The notes: generated from the sequence alone by a model not told the origin. Positions 1 to 5,742 are shown, counted from the stretch's first letter. The stretch is DNA of 7,213 nt from Opitutaceae bacterium (GCA_031254955.1 JAIRTK010000454.1:1-7213); one strand, 5' to 3'. Translations and numbers: made by a program.

Positions 1-1619
1 CCGGCTCCGCCCTCGCCCCCGCCGCCGCCCCCGGCCTCCGCCGCTCCGCCACCCCCCGCCACCCCGCCGGCGACACCCGCCACCACGCCACCGCCCCCCG
101 CGCCACCGCCCGCACCCGCGACATCGGCCCCCGCACCCTCGACATCACCACCGCCCCCGACGCCACCCTCCCCCTCGCCGGCGCCCCCCGCCACCTCACC
201 GGCACCGGCACCCTCCGCCTCGCCGGTGCCCTCCACGCCGCCGCCCCCGCCGTGCTCGCCGCCACCGTAAACTGGGACATCGCCACCGGCGGCCTCCTCA
301 CCCTCACCGGCGCCCAGTCCGCCGCAAACCTGCGCAACAACGGCACGCTCCGCTTCCACGACCCCGCCGCCACCCTCACCGCCGCCACCCTCTCCGGCAA
401 CGGCGCCATCAGCATGGAAATCGACCTCGACGCCGCCCCCGCCGCCCCCCGCCTCATCATCACCGGCCAAGCCGACGGCAGACACCGCCTCGACATCACC
501 ACCATCGGCGAACCCGACGACCCCCGCGACATTCACATCCCCCTCGTCACCTACGCCACAGGCGACGCAACCTTCACCTCCAACACCATCACCGACCCCG
601 AAGGCAACGCCTACGCCGCCCGGCAGGACGGCGGCACCGTAACCTTCGTCTTCACCGGCAACAACACCGGCGGCGACGTCATCTGCATCACCTCCGGCGC
701 CCTCGGCATGGACTGGCACTACAGCCTCGACAGCCTCCGCCAACGCATGGGCGAAGTCCGCGGCGCCATCTCCCCCACCGGCCTCATCGCCGGCACCGGC
801 GACGCCCCCGGCGTGATGGGCGACATCTGGTTCCGCGCCAACCTCTACCGCCTGCGCGCCGACGCCGGCCTCGTCGGCGCCGCCTTCGACCAAACCTCCT
901 ACGACCTCACCGCCGGCCTCGACCGCGCCCTCGCCCTGGACGGCGCCTCGCTACTCCTCGGCGGCTTCGCCACCATGACCCGCTCAAACCGCGACCACGA
1001 CATCAACGACAGCAAAAGCGACTCCGACGGCATCGGCGCCGGCCTCTACGCCACCCTCCTCGGCAAAACCGGCTGGCACCTCGACCTCATCGCCAAATAC
1101 CACCACTACACCAACACCATCGACGCAAACAACGGCGACCGCCGCGTCACCCGCGGCGACTACGCCAGCAACGCCCTCGGCGCCTCCCTCGAACTCGGCC
1201 GCCGCCTCACGCTGAAAAAACGCCTCTGGACCGAACTCTCCGCGCAAGCCGCCTACGCCCGCTTCGCCCACGGCGACTACACCGCCACCAGCACCACCGG
1301 CAAATCCCGCCCCATCCGCGTGGACGCCGCGAACTCGCTCCAAACCCGCGCCCAACTCCGCGCCGGCGCGGACCTCGGCCGCTGGCAACCCCACGCCCGC
1401 CTCGCCGGCGTGTTCAACGCCGCCTCCGGCGGCACGCCCCAAGTGAAAGGCTTCACGCCCGCCAAACCCGACTTCTCCGGCTGGCGCCTCGAAGCCGGCG
1501 CCGGCGCGACGCTCATGGTGGACGAGCGCACCCTCCTCTACCTCGACTACGAATACAACCAAGCCGAAACCTACCGCCGCCCCTGGGCCGTCGCCCTCGG
1601 CCTCCGCCGCACCTGGTGA
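1..1619 (+). CDS. Autotransporter, C-terminal part (end of passenger, linker and outer-membrane beta-barrel); 5' end outside window
   Basis: This is the 3' end of a type V secretion protein; the reading frame (codons from base 3) is open to the window edge, so the GTG at 252 is probably internal. About 538 residues are visible. Bases 3 to about 690 encode low-complexity, Gly/Thr/Ala-rich sequence with short beta-strand-like repeats (for example LTGTGTLRLAG and LRNNGTLRF), typical of the end of a beta-helical passenger. A short helical linker follows (LDSLRQRMGEV, near 725-760). From about 822 the alternating aromatic/hydrophobic strands (DIWFRANLYRLRADAG onward) run for about 266 residues, the usual size of the autotransporter beta-domain (PF03797), and end in LRRTW. 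A terminal Trp or Phe is the usual BAM-recognition signature. The barrel should insert in the outer membrane and expose the passenger. Codons end almost exclusively in C. The passenger's function cannot be read from this fragment. No convincing terminator hairpin follows the stop. Confidence 0.9.
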   Translation, partial: GSALAPAAAPGLRRSATPRHPAGDTRHHATAPRATARTRDIGPRTLDITTAPDATLPLAGAPRHLTGTGTLRLAGALHAAAPAVLAATVNWDIATGGLLTLTGAQSAANLRNNGTLRFHDPAATLTAATLSGNGAISMEIDLDAAPAAPRLIITGQADGRHRLDITTIGEPDDPRDIHIPLVTYATGDATFTSNTITDPEGNAYAARQDGGTVTFVFTGNNTGGDVICITSGALGMDWHYSLDSLRQRMGEVRGAISPTGLIAGTGDAPGVMGDIWFRANLYRLRADAGLVGAAFDQTSYDLTAGLDRALALDGASLLLGGFATMTRSNRDHDINDSKSDSDGIGAGLYATLLGKTGWHLDLIAKYHHYTNTIDANNGDRRVTRGDYASNALGASLELGRRLTLKKRLWTELSAQAAYARFAHGDYTATSTTGKSRPIRVDAANSLQTRAQLRAGADLGRWQPHARLAGVFNAASGGTPQVKGFTPAKPDFSGWRLEAGAGATLMVDERTLLYLDYEYNQAETYRRPWAVALGLRRTW

Positions 1620-1750
1620 CTTGCCCCCCGGCTGAACATGAATAAAAAAACAACACTTTAACCCCGCGCCCGTCCAAGATTAAAAACCCCCGGCATTACT
1701 GCCCACGGCTCAATACCATTCCCCGGTGAAAACGACCCTTTCAAAGCCAT

Positions 1751-1774
1751 GTAGGGGCTTCGCTTGCGAAGCCC
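1751..1774 (+). repeat. REP-like element: GTAG head plus perfect hairpin
   Basis: GTAG (1751-1754) is followed at once by a perfect palindrome, GGGCTTCGC-TT-GCGAAGCCC (1755-1774; 9 bp arms, or 8 bp with a CTTG loop). A GTAG or GGAG tetranucleotide immediately 5' of a hairpin is the defining layout of REP elements recognised by REP-associated tyrosine transposases (RAYTs, IS200/IS605-related). No RAYT is in the window and the genome copy number is unknown, so the assignment rests on architecture and on the similar elements at 5232-5347. Confidence 0.5.
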
Positions 1775-1811
1775 GCCGCAGGAGCACGCCCATCCAGCCG
1801 TGCCTCGCAAC

Positions 1812-2016
1812 CGCTTCCGCGATTAAATCGAATCCCTCAACCCGCCCCGCCCATAATAATCTGCGTAAATCCGCGTGATCTGTGGACAAATAAAAGAGCA
1901 CCTTAAAAAACTCAAAAACAAAAAATTTTAATCACGGAATCACGAAAGCGCGGAACCTCATAAAAAAACAATCATTACAAAACAATTCCGCACCTTCCGC
2001 GCCTTCCGCCCTTCCG
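1812..2016. repeat. Direct repeat unit A (205 bp)
   Basis: First full copy of a local direct repeat. In order: cgcttccgcgattaaat; a CCCGCCCCGCCC word; a 10-bp near-tandem (aatctgcgta, aatccgcgtg, atctgtggac); an A-rich spacer; a 30-nt arm (1926-1955); and a tandem array of five TTCCGCNCC-like units whose first four lie at 1986-2019. Unit B matches it with about seven substitutions and one A-run length change outside the array, so the duplication looks recent. The arm at 1926-1955 pairs imperfectly (24 of 30) with the reverse complement of 2004-2033, giving a long potential stem-loop across the junction to unit B. Nothing suggests coding. Confidence 0.85.
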
Positions 2017-2246
2017 CGCTTCCGCGATTAAATCAAATCCCTCAACCCGCCCCGCCCATAATAATCTGCGTAAATCCGCGTAATCTGTGGACAAATAAAA
2101 AAGCGCCTTAAAAAACTCAAAAACAAAAAATTTTAATCACGGAATCACGAAAGCGCGGAATCTCATAAAAAACAATCATCAAAAAACAATTCCGCACCTT
2201 CCGCACCTTCCGCACCTTCTGCGCCTTCCGCCCTTCCGCCCTTCCG
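2017..2246. repeat. Direct repeat unit B (230 bp, expanded tandem array)
   Basis: Second full copy, starting exactly where unit A ends. It is 25 bp longer because its internal TTCCGCNCC-type array (2190-2256, running just past the unit boundary) has eight units against five in A: 9, 9, 9, 9, 8, 8, 8 and 7 bases. Three of the eight are identical TTCCGCACC units, which points to slippage expansion. The arm 2131-2160 pairs with the reverse complement of 2234-2263 just as in unit A, so the inverted repeat is conserved between copies. Confidence 0.85.
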
Positions 2247-2330
2247 CGCTTCCGCGATTAAATCGAATCCCTCAACCCGCCCCGCCCATAATAATCTGCG
2301 TAAATCTGCGTAATCTGTGGACAAATAAAA
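2247..2330. repeat. Direct repeat unit C (partial, 84 bp)
   Basis: Third copy, truncated. It matches the first 84 bases of units A and B through the CTGTGGACAAATAAAA word and then diverges at 2331. Its internal 10-bp word is the cleanest of the three: TAATCTGCG, TAAATCTGCG, TAATCTGTGG in succession. The break at 2331 may mark the end of the original element or a deletion before the promoter region of the downstream gene. Confidence 0.8.
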
Positions 2331-2406
2331 GATACTTTTTTCACGCAAAGCCGCAAATCCACCGCCACCTCCCCCGCCTCCGCCTCTCCGCATTGATCTC
2401 AAAAGC

Positions 2407-2434
2407 TTGTTCCTATTCATCCACTTTATATAAA
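2407..2434 (+). promoter_or_regulatory. Candidate sigma-70-type promoter of the glycoside hydrolase gene
   Basis: TTGTTC (2407-2412) and TATAAA (2429-2434) are separated by 16 bases in the most AT-rich patch before the gene. Transcription would then begin near 2441, leaving only a few bases before the ATG at 2445. No purine-rich Shine-Dalgarno sequence precedes the ATG (TTCTCCAAAC), which fits a leaderless or nearly leaderless mRNA. The overlapping TATATA at 2427 is an alternative -10 with a poorer spacer. This is motif-level evidence only. Confidence 0.3.
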
Positions 2435-2444
2435 TTCTCCAAAC

Positions 2445-5213
2445 ATGAAACCCGCCCCCCTGCGTCACAAAAAACCCCTCTCCCCCACCACGCGTCTCTC
2501 CACCACCACGCGTCTTTCCCCCACCACGCGTCTTTCCCCCACCGCGCTCCTCTCCACCACCGCGCTCCTCCTCCTCGCCGCCCTGCTCGCGCCGCCACCC
2601 CTGTTTTCCGCCGACGAACCCGGCCCCAACCTCCTCCCCAATTCCGGCTTCGAAGACCCCGCCTACACCCCCTGGGGCTGGGACGACTCCTACTACGGCA
2701 AACCCGAAGGCCGCGCGAAACTCGACACCGACAACCCCCATTCCGGCAAACAAAGCGTCTGGAACGGCGAAGGCCACTTCACCATCAGAAAACTCCCCCT
2801 GCGCAAAGGCACCGCCGTCGAACTGCGCTTCTGGGCGCGCGGCGTCGTCAACACCGCCCCCGTCACCGTCATCCTGCGCCAAGCCACGCCCACCGACCGC
2901 GTGCTCTTCCGCACCGAGCAGGCCTTCGGCGAACACTGGCAGGAATACATCTTCCGCGCCCTCGTCCCCGAGACCACCCCGCGCGACGCCGACATCTTCC
3001 TCGGCTTCTACCTCCACGCCCCCGGCGGCTACTGGCTCGACGACATCACCCTGCGCGAACTCCCCGCCGCCGAAGGCGGCGAAGCCCCCACCCGCAACCC
3101 CATCCGCAACCACTCCTTCGAGACCGGCACCGACGGCTGGACCGCCATGATCCGCAAACCCGAATTTAACGACACCTGGGAATGGCAGATCGAAAGCGGC
3201 AACGCCTACCCCGCGCAAGACTCCCGCCTGCACTCCATGCTCGGCGAAAAACTCCCGCACGGACGCCGCCACCTCTCCTTCGTCGTGCAACCGGGCGGCT
3301 ACGCCGTGCTCACCAGCGCGTATTTCCCGGCCCGCTACGGCCGGAAAACCAACCTCGTCTTCTGGGCGCGCACCGACCTGCCGCACACCTTCCGCGCAAG
3401 CATCGCCGGCGGGAAAAACCAAGGCGCGTTTTACGACGACCAAGTGCTCCAATACACCTCCGCCAAATGGCAGAAACACACCATCCCCTTCACCCTCCGC
3501 CCCTCCATCGGCGGCATGTATGTCGTCCGCTTCCAAATCTCGCAGGCCGGCGTCTACCAATTCGACAACTTTTCCATCGTCGAAACCGGCCAGCCCGAAC
3601 CGGAACCCCACCCGCCATCCGTGGCCGTGCAACCCTCGCCCGACGGCCCGCCGGGCAACATGTTCTCGCGCGGCGACCGCGCCGTCTTCCGCCTCGTCGT
3701 CGCCGACGAAAAACCGGCGGCGCAACTCGCCTACCAATTGACCATCGTTGACTGGCTCGACCGCCGCGTCTCCGGCGGACGCATCCAAGTCACCACCGAC
3801 GCCGACGGCACCGCCGGCATGGAATTTGTCGCGCCCGCCTCGCGCTACGGCGCCTACCGCATAAAAGTGCGCAAAATCCCCGCGCCCGGCGCCACCGCCC
3901 CCCCTCCCGCTGGCTCGAACACCACGCCCCCCCCGCCCGTGGACGCCGAGCAAATCTACACCGTGCTCCCCGCGCTGCCCCCGCCCGCCGAACGCCCCGA
4001 CTCCTTTTTCGGCAACCACGTGGACCTCGCGCCCCACAACCTCGAAGTCGCGCGCCGCGCCGGCTTCCGCTGGCTGCGCCTCTACCCCCCGCTGCTCACG
4101 AAATGGATGGCCCTCGAACCCAAACCCGGCCAATGGCGCTTCAAAACCGACGACCTCCAGCGCGCCAAAACCGCCGGCTTCCAAATCCTCGGCAGCTTCG
4201 ACACCGCCCCCGACTGGGCCGCCGACCTCGACCCGAAAAGCCCCGTGCGCAACCGCTGGAGCCGCGCCTACCCGCCCGCCGACCTCGCCGCCTGGAAAAA
4301 CTACGTCACGCGCGCCTTCGAGACCCTTTCCCCCTACATCGACGCCTGGGAAATCTGGAACGAACCCGACGGCGGCTACATGCAAACCCGCCCCGGCCTG
4401 AAAAAAGACGACATCATGCTCTCCCTCCTCGCCGCCACGCGCGAAGCGCTCGACGCCACCGGCAAACCCTACCAACTCCTCGCGCCCGCCGTCTCGCGCA
4501 TCCAAGCCGACCTCGCCTTCAAAATCCTAGAACGCGGCGGCGGCGCGCGGATGGACGCCCTCTCCTTCCACTACTACGACTTCACCGCCACCAGCCCCGA
4601 ACCTGATTTCCTGAAGGAACAACTCGCCCGCTACCGCACCTATAAAAACCACGCCGGCGCCCCCATGCCGCTCTGGCAGACCGAAGGCGGCCCCTACATC
4701 TCGGGCGGCCGCAGCTGGCTCGAAACCTACCGCATCCCGCCCTCAAGCTCGATGCACCCCTCGCAAGCCGCCGCCGCGATGGTGCGCGCCGCCCTCTTTT
4801 TCAAAGCCGAAGGCCTGCGCCGCTACATCGGCTTCGCCGCGCACGCCGTCGAAACGGGCCACAACACCCAAGCCGACGAATGCTCCGGCTTCATCGAAGT
4901 CACGGGCGTCCCCGGCATCGGCGTCGCCGCGCACGCCGCGATGGTCGCGCTGACCGAGGACGCCGCCCCGCGCGGCTTCGAGACCGCGCGCGTGGACGGC
5001 CAACGCGTCTCCACCGCCCGCTTTGAGCAGCCCGATGGCCGCGCCCTGGAAGTCTGGTGGTCATCCGCCCCGCTGCCCCTTGCCCGCGCGCTCACCCTGC
5101 GCGCCGGCGACGAAGTGCTCGACCTGATGGGCAACCTCATCGCGCCCGACAAACTCGCGCCCCTGCCCCTAGGCGAATCCCCGCTCTACATCCGCCGCGC
5201 CCCGGCCAAGTGA
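2445..5213 (+). CDS. Secreted multidomain glycoside hydrolase, clan GH-A barrel (GH39-like) with two N-terminal CBM4/9-like modules
   Basis: A 922-residue exported enzyme, probably a retaining glycosidase acting on plant or microbial polysaccharide; the substrate is not readable. Residues 1-56 form a long signal peptide: basic start (RHKK), a hexapeptide repeat at 12-41, a Leu/Ala core at 41-49 and likely cleavage after A56. Residues 62-206 are a jelly-roll module opening NLLPNSGFED and closing YWLDDITL. Residues 218-380 are a second such module (NHSFETGTDGW to FDNFSIVE). Both resemble CBM4/9-type carbohydrate binders. Residues 392-479 look Ig-like and are followed by a Pro/Thr linker (486-499). 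The barrel starts near D519 (FFGNHVD). IWNEPDGG places the likely acid/base at E640, and LWQTEGG the likely nucleophile at E747; this spacing is normal for clan GH-A. Residues about 836-922 form a beta-rich C-terminal domain (VLDLMGN). The ATG at 2445 is the only start that keeps a basic n-region. The family could be GH39 or an unassigned GH-A family. Confidence 0.85.
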   Translation: MKPAPLRHKKPLSPTTRLSTTTRLSPTTRLSPTALLSTTALLLLAALLAPPPLFSADEPGPNLLPNSGFEDPAYTPWGWDDSYYGKPEGRAKLDTDNPHSGKQSVWNGEGHFTIRKLPLRKGTAVELRFWARGVVNTAPVTVILRQATPTDRVLFRTEQAFGEHWQEYIFRALVPETTPRDADIFLGFYLHAPGGYWLDDITLRELPAAEGGEAPTRNPIRNHSFETGTDGWTAMIRKPEFNDTWEWQIESGNAYPAQDSRLHSMLGEKLPHGRRHLSFVVQPGGYAVLTSAYFPARYGRKTNLVFWARTDLPHTFRASIAGGKNQGAFYDDQVLQYTSAKWQKHTIPFTLRPSIGGMYVVRFQISQAGVYQFDNFSIVETGQPEPEPHPPSVAVQPSPDGPPGNMFSRGDRAVFRLVVADEKPAAQLAYQLTIVDWLDRRVSGGRIQVTTDADGTAGMEFVAPASRYGAYRIKVRKIPAPGATAPPPAGSNTTPPPPVDAEQIYTVLPALPPPAERPDSFFGNHVDLAPHNLEVARRAGFRWLRLYPPLLTKWMALEPKPGQWRFKTDDLQRAKTAGFQILGSFDTAPDWAADLDPKSPVRNRWSRAYPPADLAAWKNYVTRAFETLSPYIDAWEIWNEPDGGYMQTRPGLKKDDIMLSLLAATREALDATGKPYQLLAPAVSRIQADLAFKILERGGGARMDALSFHYYDFTATSPEPDFLKEQLARYRTYKNHAGAPMPLWQTEGGPYISGGRSWLETYRIPPSSSMHPSQAAAAMVRAALFFKAEGLRRYIGFAAHAVETGHNTQADECSGFIEVTGVPGIGVAAHAAMVALTEDAAPRGFETARVDGQRVSTARFEQPDGRALEVWWSSAPLPLARALTLRAGDEVLDLMGNLIAPDKLAPLPLGESPLYIRRAPAK
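2478..2567 (+). repeat. 18-bp tandem repeat (five units) inside the signal-peptide coding region
   Basis: Five consecutive 18-base units start at 2478, 2496, 2514, 2532 and 2550, all in frame with the gene. They encode LSPTTR, LSTTTR, LSPTTR, LSPTAL and LSTTAL. The first three end ACGCGT and the last two end GCGCTC, so Arg gives way to Leu as the segment passes from the n-region to the hydrophobic core. Unit number changes would lengthen or shorten the n-region by six residues without shifting frame. Confidence 0.9.
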
Positions 5214-5231
5214 CGCATGCCCAAGTCCGCC

Positions 5232-5306
5232 GTAGCGCAGACTTCCAAGTCTGCTTGGCCCGGGCGACGCTCCGCGCCGTCGAGCAGGCAGGGAAACCTG
5301 CGCTAC
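5232..5306. repeat. BIME-like pair of inverted REP-like hairpins
   Basis: Left element: GTAG (5232-5235), one C, then the perfect hairpin GCAGACTT-CC-AAGTCTGC (5237-5254). Right element, read on the minus strand: GTAG (5306-5303), one C, then GCAGG-TTTC-CCTGC (5301-5288). The first nine bases, GTAGCGCAG, are identical in the two, and they face each other about 30 bases apart. Two REPs in opposite orientation with a short linker form the classic BIME arrangement. Such elements at 3' ends can stabilise upstream mRNA and bind gyrase in enterobacteria; any such role here, just after the hydrolase stop, is inference. Confidence 0.55.
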
Positions 5307-5322
5307 AAAAAGACTCTAGCCG

Positions 5323-5347
5323 GTAGGGAGGCCTCTCCGAGGCCTCC
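5323..5347 (+). repeat. REP-like element: GTAG head plus 9-bp perfect hairpin
   Basis: GTAG (5323-5326) is directly followed by GGAGGCCTC (5327-5335), a TCC loop and GAGGCCTCC (5339-5347), a perfect 9-bp stem. It has the same head-plus-hairpin layout as 1751-1774 but an unrelated arm sequence. No T-run follows, so it is not a conventional intrinsic terminator for the hydrolase gene. Confidence 0.45.
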
Positions 5348-5411
5348 GTGAAAACGTTCCGATTTCCCCATGAAAATTCAAACCGCCAGCCCGTAACCCG
5401 CCAGCCACGTT

Positions 5412-5440
5412 CGGCGGAGACCTCTCCGAGACCTCCCCGC
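5412..5440. repeat. Degenerate relative of the 5323-5347 palindrome
   Basis: GGAGACCTC (5415-5423), TCC and GAGACCTCC (5427-5435) equal the 5327-5347 palindrome except that one G is replaced by A in each arm. The two changes leave two mismatches in the middle of the stem. Outer bases GGCGG (5412-5416) can still pair with CCGCC (5436-5440). No GTAG head is present. Confidence 0.5.
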
Positions 5441-5467
5441 CACCTTACCACATCGCCAAACAACAAG

Positions 5468-5488
5468 GGCCTGACCTCGCGTCAGGCC
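5468..5488. repeat. Perfect 8-bp palindrome
   Basis: GGCCTGAC (5468-5475), loop CTCGC, GTCAGGCC (5481-5488). It lies just upstream of the G-free tract, has neither a GTAG head nor a following T-run, and is the last of the hairpins after the hydrolase gene. It may belong to another dispersed palindromic repeat family. Confidence 0.5.
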
Positions 5489-5500
5489 GCGAACGCCTTG

Positions 5501-5544
5501 CCCCATCCCCCCTTCCTCTCCCCCCACCCACCCATCACCACCCC
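5501..5544 (-). other. Predicted G-quadruplex motif on the minus strand
   Basis: Read on the minus strand, six G-runs lie at 5544-5541, 5533-5531, 5529-5527, 5525-5520, 5512-5507 and 5504-5501, with loops of 7, 1, 1, 7 and 2 bases. This more than satisfies the usual four runs of three or more G with loops of one to seven. The motif lies in template DNA for plus-strand transcription and in any RNA reading through from the transporter. Confidence 0.5.
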
Positions 5545-5655
5545 ACACCACCACATCACCACACTACCACACACACCACCACTTACCCCCCTCACACACA
5601 CCCACACTTACCATCCTCACACACACCCCATCACCACCACACCACCACCACACCC
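5501..5655 (+). terminator. G-free, C-rich tract; candidate Rho-utilisation site for the hydrolase transcript
   Basis: These 155 bases contain 96 C, 43 A, 16 T and no G on the plus strand, bounded by G at 5500 and 5656, in a region where the genes are G- and C-rich. Plus-strand RNA from this tract would be long, C-rich and nearly unable to fold, which is the textbook composition of a rut site bound by Rho. It lies about 290 bases after the hydrolase stop and before the antisense transporter gene, where a factor-dependent terminator would prevent collision. CA/CCA microsatellite-like words (cacaca, ccacca) make simple-repeat drift the main alternative. Confidence 0.4.
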
Positions 5656-5712
5656 GCCACCTCCTCCCTCCGGACGCATTGCTTCTTCATCAAAAAGGCC
5701 GACGCCCCCCCC

Positions 5713-5742
5713 AAAAAAAACGGCCTCAGACACCGTTGGCCG
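5713..5742 (-). terminator. Probable intrinsic terminator of the cation efflux gene, overlapping its stop codon
   Basis: On the minus strand, CGGCC (plus 5738-5742) pairs with GGCCG (plus 5721-5725), with a 12-base loop that includes the TGA stop (5728-5726). The stem is followed directly by eight T (plus A5713-A5720). The stem is short (5 bp) but all G-C, and the T8 run is ideal. A G8 run follows at once (plus C5705-C5712), an unusual homopolymer junction. Confidence 0.5.

Larger units (their letters stand above)
1620..2444. other. Repeat-bearing intergenic region without genes
   Basis: This 825-base stretch separates two plus-strand genes and has no credible coding sequence. It is far more AT-rich than the flanking genes and contains A- and T-runs. 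It holds one REP-like hairpin (1751-1774), a locally duplicated direct repeat (1812-2330) and a candidate promoter close to 2445. A minus-strand open frame at 1710-1901 and the tail of a longer one simply translate the repeat copies and give the same peptide from each, so they are not genes. Bases 1620-1740 show nothing recognisable. Bases 2331-2400 include a degenerate acgcaaagccgcaaa word and a CT-rich stretch. Confidence 0.8.
5214..5725. other. Intergenic region between convergent genes, filled with palindromes and a G-free tract
   Basis: The 512 bases between the stop of the hydrolase and the stop of the minus-strand transporter contain no credible gene. In order they hold an inverted pair of REP-like hairpins (5232-5306), a GTAG-headed palindrome (5323-5347), a degenerate relative of it (5412-5440), a GGCCTGAC hairpin (5468-5488), a C/A-rich tract with no G (5501-5655), a C8A8 junction (5705-5720) and the transporter's probable terminator (5713-5742). 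Open frames crossing this region are low-complexity Pro/His/Thr strings from the C/A-rich tract. Confidence 0.8.

Noticed and set aside
252..1619. GTG at 252 as the true start of the autotransporter gene
   Set aside because: The same frame is open to the left edge with the same NNC codon habit and passenger-like sequence, and there is no signal peptide after 252.
1710..1901. Minus-strand small open frame (63 codons) in the repeat region
   Set aside because: Its start-proximal peptide is the translation of the direct repeat and recurs from the other copies; its remainder reads through the REP-like hairpin. No ribosome site or conserved protein feature.
1881..2324. Three TGTGGACAA words (1881, 2086, 2316), one mismatch from a DnaA box on the minus strand, in AT-rich DNA
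   Set aside because: They are simply the same position in the three direct-repeat copies, spacing is about 205-230 bp, and there is no dnaA, dnaN or gyrase gene nearby; an origin is not supported.
1812..2330. CRISPR-like array
   Set aside because: Repeats are 200 bp or longer, lie head to tail with no unique spacers of uniform size, and no cas genes are present.
2163..4505. Long minus-strand open frame (780 codons) opposite the hydrolase
   Set aside because: It lies antisense to a convincing enzyme. Because sense codons end in C, the antisense codons begin with G, giving only Val/Ala/Asp/Glu/Gly-rich sequence and few stops. No domain or start signal is visible.
5323..5347. Intrinsic terminator of the hydrolase gene
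   Set aside because: The hairpin is strong but is followed by GTGAAAACG, with no T-run on the plus strand.
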